This document shows, piece after piece, positions 39,246-42,106 of a DNA stretch of 42,106 nt. The position numbers and the translations under genes were made by a program. Source of the stretch: an uncultured Zoogloea sp. (lineage in GTDB: Bacteria; Pseudomonadota; Gammaproteobacteria; Burkholderiales; Rhodocyclaceae); assembly GCA_937967645.1 (NCBI GenBank), contig CALBTT010000058.1, forward strand, positions 1-42,106, given 5' to 3'. Under the pieces are notes generated by a model. The model did no database searches. It worked only from the letters and a program-made list of their open reading frames with translations, and was not told the DNA's origin. Numbering within the stretch: position 1 is the stretch's first letter; every line of letters starts with the position of its first letter.

Positions 39246-42106
39246 ATGACCGCCACGACAAAATCAGCAAAAGTCCAGCCCGCCACCGCCGCCAACCTCG
39301 AACCGCAGGAGATCTCCGGCGAGGTTCTGCTTGAGAAGTACGCCAAGGGTAACGAGCAGACCATTGCCGATGTGCGTCTGCGCGTGGCCCGGGCGCTGGC
39401 CGCCATCGAGTCGGAAGACAAGCGCCTGTTCTGGGAAACCAAGTTCCTCGAGGCGCAGGAGCGCGGCTTCGTGCCGGCCGGCCGCATCAACTCCGCCGCA
39501 GGCACCAACCTGGCGGCCACGCTGATCAACTGTTTCGTGCAGCCGGTGGGCGACTCCATCACCGAATCCGTCGACGGTCGCTGCGGCATCTACACCGCGC
39601 TGGCCCAGTCCGCCGAAACCATGCGTCGTGGCGGTGGCGTGGGCTACGACTTCTCCTCCATCCGTCCCAAGGGCGCGATGGTGCGTGGCACCCAGTCCAA
39701 TGCGTCCGGCCCGGTGTCCTACATGCGCGTCTTCGACCGCTCCTGCGAGACCGTCGAGTCCGCCGGCTCCCGCCGCGGCGCCCAGATGGGCGTGCTGCGC
39801 TGCGATCACCCGGACATCGAGGAGTTCATCCACGCCAAGGACCACGGTGACCTGACCAATTTCAACGTCTCCATTGCGGTGACCGATCTGTTCATGCAGG
39901 CGGTCGAGACCGACGGTGATGTGGAGCTCGCCCACAAGGCCGAACCCTCTGCCGACATCAAGGCTGCCGGCGGCTACCAGCGCGACGACGGCCTGTGGGT
40001 GTACCGCAAGGTGCGCGCCCGTGAGCTGTGGGACCAGGTCATGCGTTCCACCTACGATCACGCCGAGCCGGGCATCCTGTTCCTTGATCGCATGAACAAG
40101 GACAACAACCTCTACTATTGCGAGACCATCGAGGCCACCAACCCGTGCGCCGAGCAGCCCCTGCCCTCCTACGGCTGCTGCTGCCTGGGCTCGATCAACC
40201 TGACCCTCTACGTCAAGGACGCCTTCAGCGACAAGGCCTCCTTCGACTTCACCTCCTTCGGCAAGACGGTCGAGACCTCCATCCGCATGCTCGACAACGT
40301 GCTCGAGGCCACCCACTGGCCCCTGGAGCAGCAGCACGCGGAAGCCCAGTCCAAGCGTCGCGTCGGCCTCGGCTTCACCGGCCTGGGCAACGCCCTGGCC
40401 ATGCTGTGCCTGCGCTACGACACCGATGCCGCGCGGGCCATGGCCACCAAGATCTCCGAGTACATGCGCGACCAGGCCTACCTGGCCTCCGTCGAGCTGG
40501 CCAAGGAGCGTGGCGCCTTCCCGCTGTTCAACGCCGACCTCTACCTGTCCGGCGGCAACTTCGCCTCGCGCCTGCCGGCCGAGGTCAAGGACAAGATCCG
40601 CAAGCACGGCCTGCGCAACTCCCACCTGCTGTCCATCGCGCCCACCGGCACGATCAGCCTGGCCTTCGCGGACAACGCCTCCAACGGCATCGAGCCGCCG
40701 TTCTCCTACACCTACACCCGCAAGAAGCGGATGGCCGACGGCACCTTCAAGGAGCACGCGGTCGAGGACTACGCATGGCGCCTCTACAAGCACCTGGGCG
40801 GTGACGTCGCCCGGCTGCCCGAGTACTTCGTGACCGCCCTGGAGATCTCCGCCAAGGCCCACAAGGACATGGTCGCGGCCGTGGCCCCCTACGTGGACAC
40901 TTCCATCTCCAAGACGGTGAACGTCCCCGAGGACTACCCCTACGCGGAGTTCGAGAACCTCTACCTGGAAGCCTGGAAGTCCGGCCTGAAGGGCCTGGCC
41001 ACCTACCGCCCCAACAGCGTGCTGGGTTCCGTGCTGTCGGTGACGCCCAGCTCCGAGCAGAAGCAGCCCCAGGATGTGGAGATGTCCGACGACACCAACC
41101 GTCGCCTCTCCATCAAGAGCCTGCCGGCCCCCGTGCTGTCCTCCCTGCGCTGGCCCGGCCGCCCGGACCTGCCGGATGGCAACGCCGCCTGGACCTACAT
41201 GCTCAACACCCCGCAGGGCAACTTCGCCCTCTTCGTGGGCCACATGGACCCGGTCGAGGACAGCCCCGCCCGCGGCGCCTTCCCCTTCGAAGTGTGGGTC
41301 AACGGCGCCGACCAGCCCCGTGGCCTGGGCGCCGTGGCCAAGACCCTGTCGATGGACATGCGTGCCAACGACCGCGGCTGGCTCAAGCTCAAGCTCGAGA
41401 CCCTGGCCAAGACGGTTGGCGAGAAGTCCTTCGAGCTGCGCTTCCCGCCCCATGGCGAACAGAAGCTGATGCCCGGCGTGGTGTCGGCCTTCGCCCAGGT
41501 CGTGCGCTACCGCTGCGAAAAGCTGGAAGCCCTGGAGGGTGACCTGCCGACCCCGGTGCTCGACAGCGTGTTCAGCCTGCAGGAGCCCAAGACCGGCACC
41601 GACGGCACCCTGTCCTGGACGGTGGACATCCAGAACCCGGCCACCGGCGAAGACTTCGTGCTCGGCCTCAAGGAGATCACCCTGCCGGACGGCGTGACCC
41701 GCCCCTACTCCATGTGGCTGTCGGGCAACTACCCGCGCGCCCTGGACGGCCTGTCGCGCATCCTGTCCCTCGACATGCGCGTCATGGATCCGGCCTGGAT
41801 CGGCATGAAGCTGCGCAAGCTGATCGACTACCCGGAACCCCTCGGCGACTTCATGGCCTTCGTGCCGGGCACCCGCCGCCAGCAGAACTGGCCGTCCACC
41901 GTGGCCTACCTGGCTGCGCTGATCATCCACCGCTACGCCATGCTGGGCGTGCTCGATGAGGCCGGCTACCCGACCCGCGAGATGGGCATCCTCGAGTCGC
42001 CCCGCGACACCAATGAGCCCAAGCTGATGCAGGGCGCCCTGTGCAACGAGTGCGGCAACTACTCGGTGATCCGCAAGGACGGCTGCGACTTCTGCACCGC
42101 CTGCGG
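39246..42106 (+). CDS. nrdJ: Adenosylcobalamin-dependent class II ribonucleotide reductase (5' part, runs off the window)
   Basis: The frame is open for 953 codons to the window end. It converts ribonucleotides to deoxyribonucleotides using adenosylcobalamin. Visible elements are INCFVQPVGDS (active-site Cys96), GGGVGYDFSSIRPKG, NPCAEQPLPSYGCCCLGSINL with the catalytic NxCxE at 299-303, SIAPTGTISLAF and FSYTYTRKKRM. The last codons show CNECGN and CDFCTACG, the start of the Cys-rich zinc-binding C-terminus of long NrdJ forms. An in-frame ATG at 39192 would add 18 residues. It gives the cell a direct need for the corrin operon product; no B12 riboswitch is seen upstream. Confidence 0.93.
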   Translation, partial: MTATTKSAKVQPATAANLEPQEISGEVLLEKYAKGNEQTIADVRLRVARALAAIESEDKRLFWETKFLEAQERGFVPAGRINSAAGTNLAATLINCFVQPVGDSITESVDGRCGIYTALAQSAETMRRGGGVGYDFSSIRPKGAMVRGTQSNASGPVSYMRVFDRSCETVESAGSRRGAQMGVLRCDHPDIEEFIHAKDHGDLTNFNVSIAVTDLFMQAVETDGDVELAHKAEPSADIKAAGGYQRDDGLWVYRKVRARELWDQVMRSTYDHAEPGILFLDRMNKDNNLYYCETIEATNPCAEQPLPSYGCCCLGSINLTLYVKDAFSDKASFDFTSFGKTVETSIRMLDNVLEATHWPLEQQHAEAQSKRRVGLGFTGLGNALAMLCLRYDTDAARAMATKISEYMRDQAYLASVELAKERGAFPLFNADLYLSGGNFASRLPAEVKDKIRKHGLRNSHLLSIAPTGTISLAFADNASNGIEPPFSYTYTRKKRMADGTFKEHAVEDYAWRLYKHLGGDVARLPEYFVTALEISAKAHKDMVAAVAPYVDTSISKTVNVPEDYPYAEFENLYLEAWKSGLKGLATYRPNSVLGSVLSVTPSSEQKQPQDVEMSDDTNRRLSIKSLPAPVLSSLRWPGRPDLPDGNAAWTYMLNTPQGNFALFVGHMDPVEDSPARGAFPFEVWVNGADQPRGLGAVAKTLSMDMRANDRGWLKLKLETLAKTVGEKSFELRFPPHGEQKLMPGVVSAFAQVVRYRCEKLEALEGDLPTPVLDSVFSLQEPKTGTDGTLSWTVDIQNPATGEDFVLGLKEITLPDGVTRPYSMWLSGNYPRALDGLSRILSLDMRVMDPAWIGMKLRKLIDYPEPLGDFMAFVPGTRRQQNWPSTVAYLAALIIHRYAMLGVLDEAGYPTREMGILESPRDTNEPKLMQGALCNECGNYSVIRKDGCDFCTAC

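Noticed and set aside
39264..41930. 888-residue open frame on the - strand opposite nrdJ
   Set aside because: It is Gly/His/Val-rich, has no recognisable domain and mirrors the high-GC codons of the clearly real nrdJ.

Overview
This 42.1-kb window is very GC-rich and densely coding. The gene families (anaerobic-type cobalamin cluster under a B12 riboswitch, class II ribonucleotide reductase, kdp operon with EIIA-Ntr, TorF-type porin, DUF2799 lipoprotein) suggest a betaproteobacterium, probably near Rhodocyclales (Azospira/Dechloromonas-like). The lineage is inferred from gene content, not from a marker gene.

Positions 1-13,000, + strand: cobalt/cobalamin. The end of an upstream membrane-anchored gene is followed by an ExbB-like/DUF2149 (ExbD-like) pair. 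Next come a promoter and cobalamin riboswitch, an orphan CbiM-like permease, and the corrin genes cobM, cbiX, cbiC, cbiD, cbiE/T fusion, cbiL, cbiG (split in two), cobJ and a [2Fe-2S] ferredoxin-like gene. A TonB-dependent receptor ends the run. CbiX, CbiD and CbiG indicate the early-cobalt-insertion (anaerobic) route. Most junctions overlap (ATGA) or are a few bases apart. The three long junctions each hold a ~67-bp inverted-pair REP element (REPIN) beginning with GTAG, and a fourth lies beyond the operon. A 52-bp hairpin-forming repeat occurs twice in frame at the cbiG split.

Positions 13,042-25,653, - strand: an extended kdp operon. In transcription order it has a 30-aa membrane peptide, kdpF, kdpA, kdpB, kdpC, a TorF-like porin, a PtsN-like EIIA, an acetylglutamate-kinase-like protein lacking key lysines, a 100-aa unknown, a Cys4 mini-protein, a CorA-like transporter, kdpD and kdpE. 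Four-base stop/start overlaps join many of them. The set looks like a K+ import, sensing and PTS-signalling unit.

Positions 25,800-32,600: a MocR-type regulator diverges from a flavin/[2Fe-2S] reductase and an M24 peptidase, with a perfect inverted repeat between them. A two-domain universal stress protein follows. A sigma70-like promoter then leads into a yybP-ykoY (Mn2+) riboswitch ahead of a GDT1-family exporter and a CDF transporter. A DUF2799 lipoprotein converges on the CDF gene.

Positions 32,713-38,722, - strand: a translationally coupled three-gene cassette of an unrecognised 442-aa protein, a phospholipase-D-superfamily protein with two Tdp1-style HxK...N sites, and a large SF2/SNF2-like helicase carrying a perfect EF-hand loop. 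This is the best candidate for an undescribed system, possibly genome defence or DNA repair. Beyond it an AT-rich stretch precedes nrdJ, the adenosylcobalamin-dependent ribonucleotide reductase, which runs off the window end.
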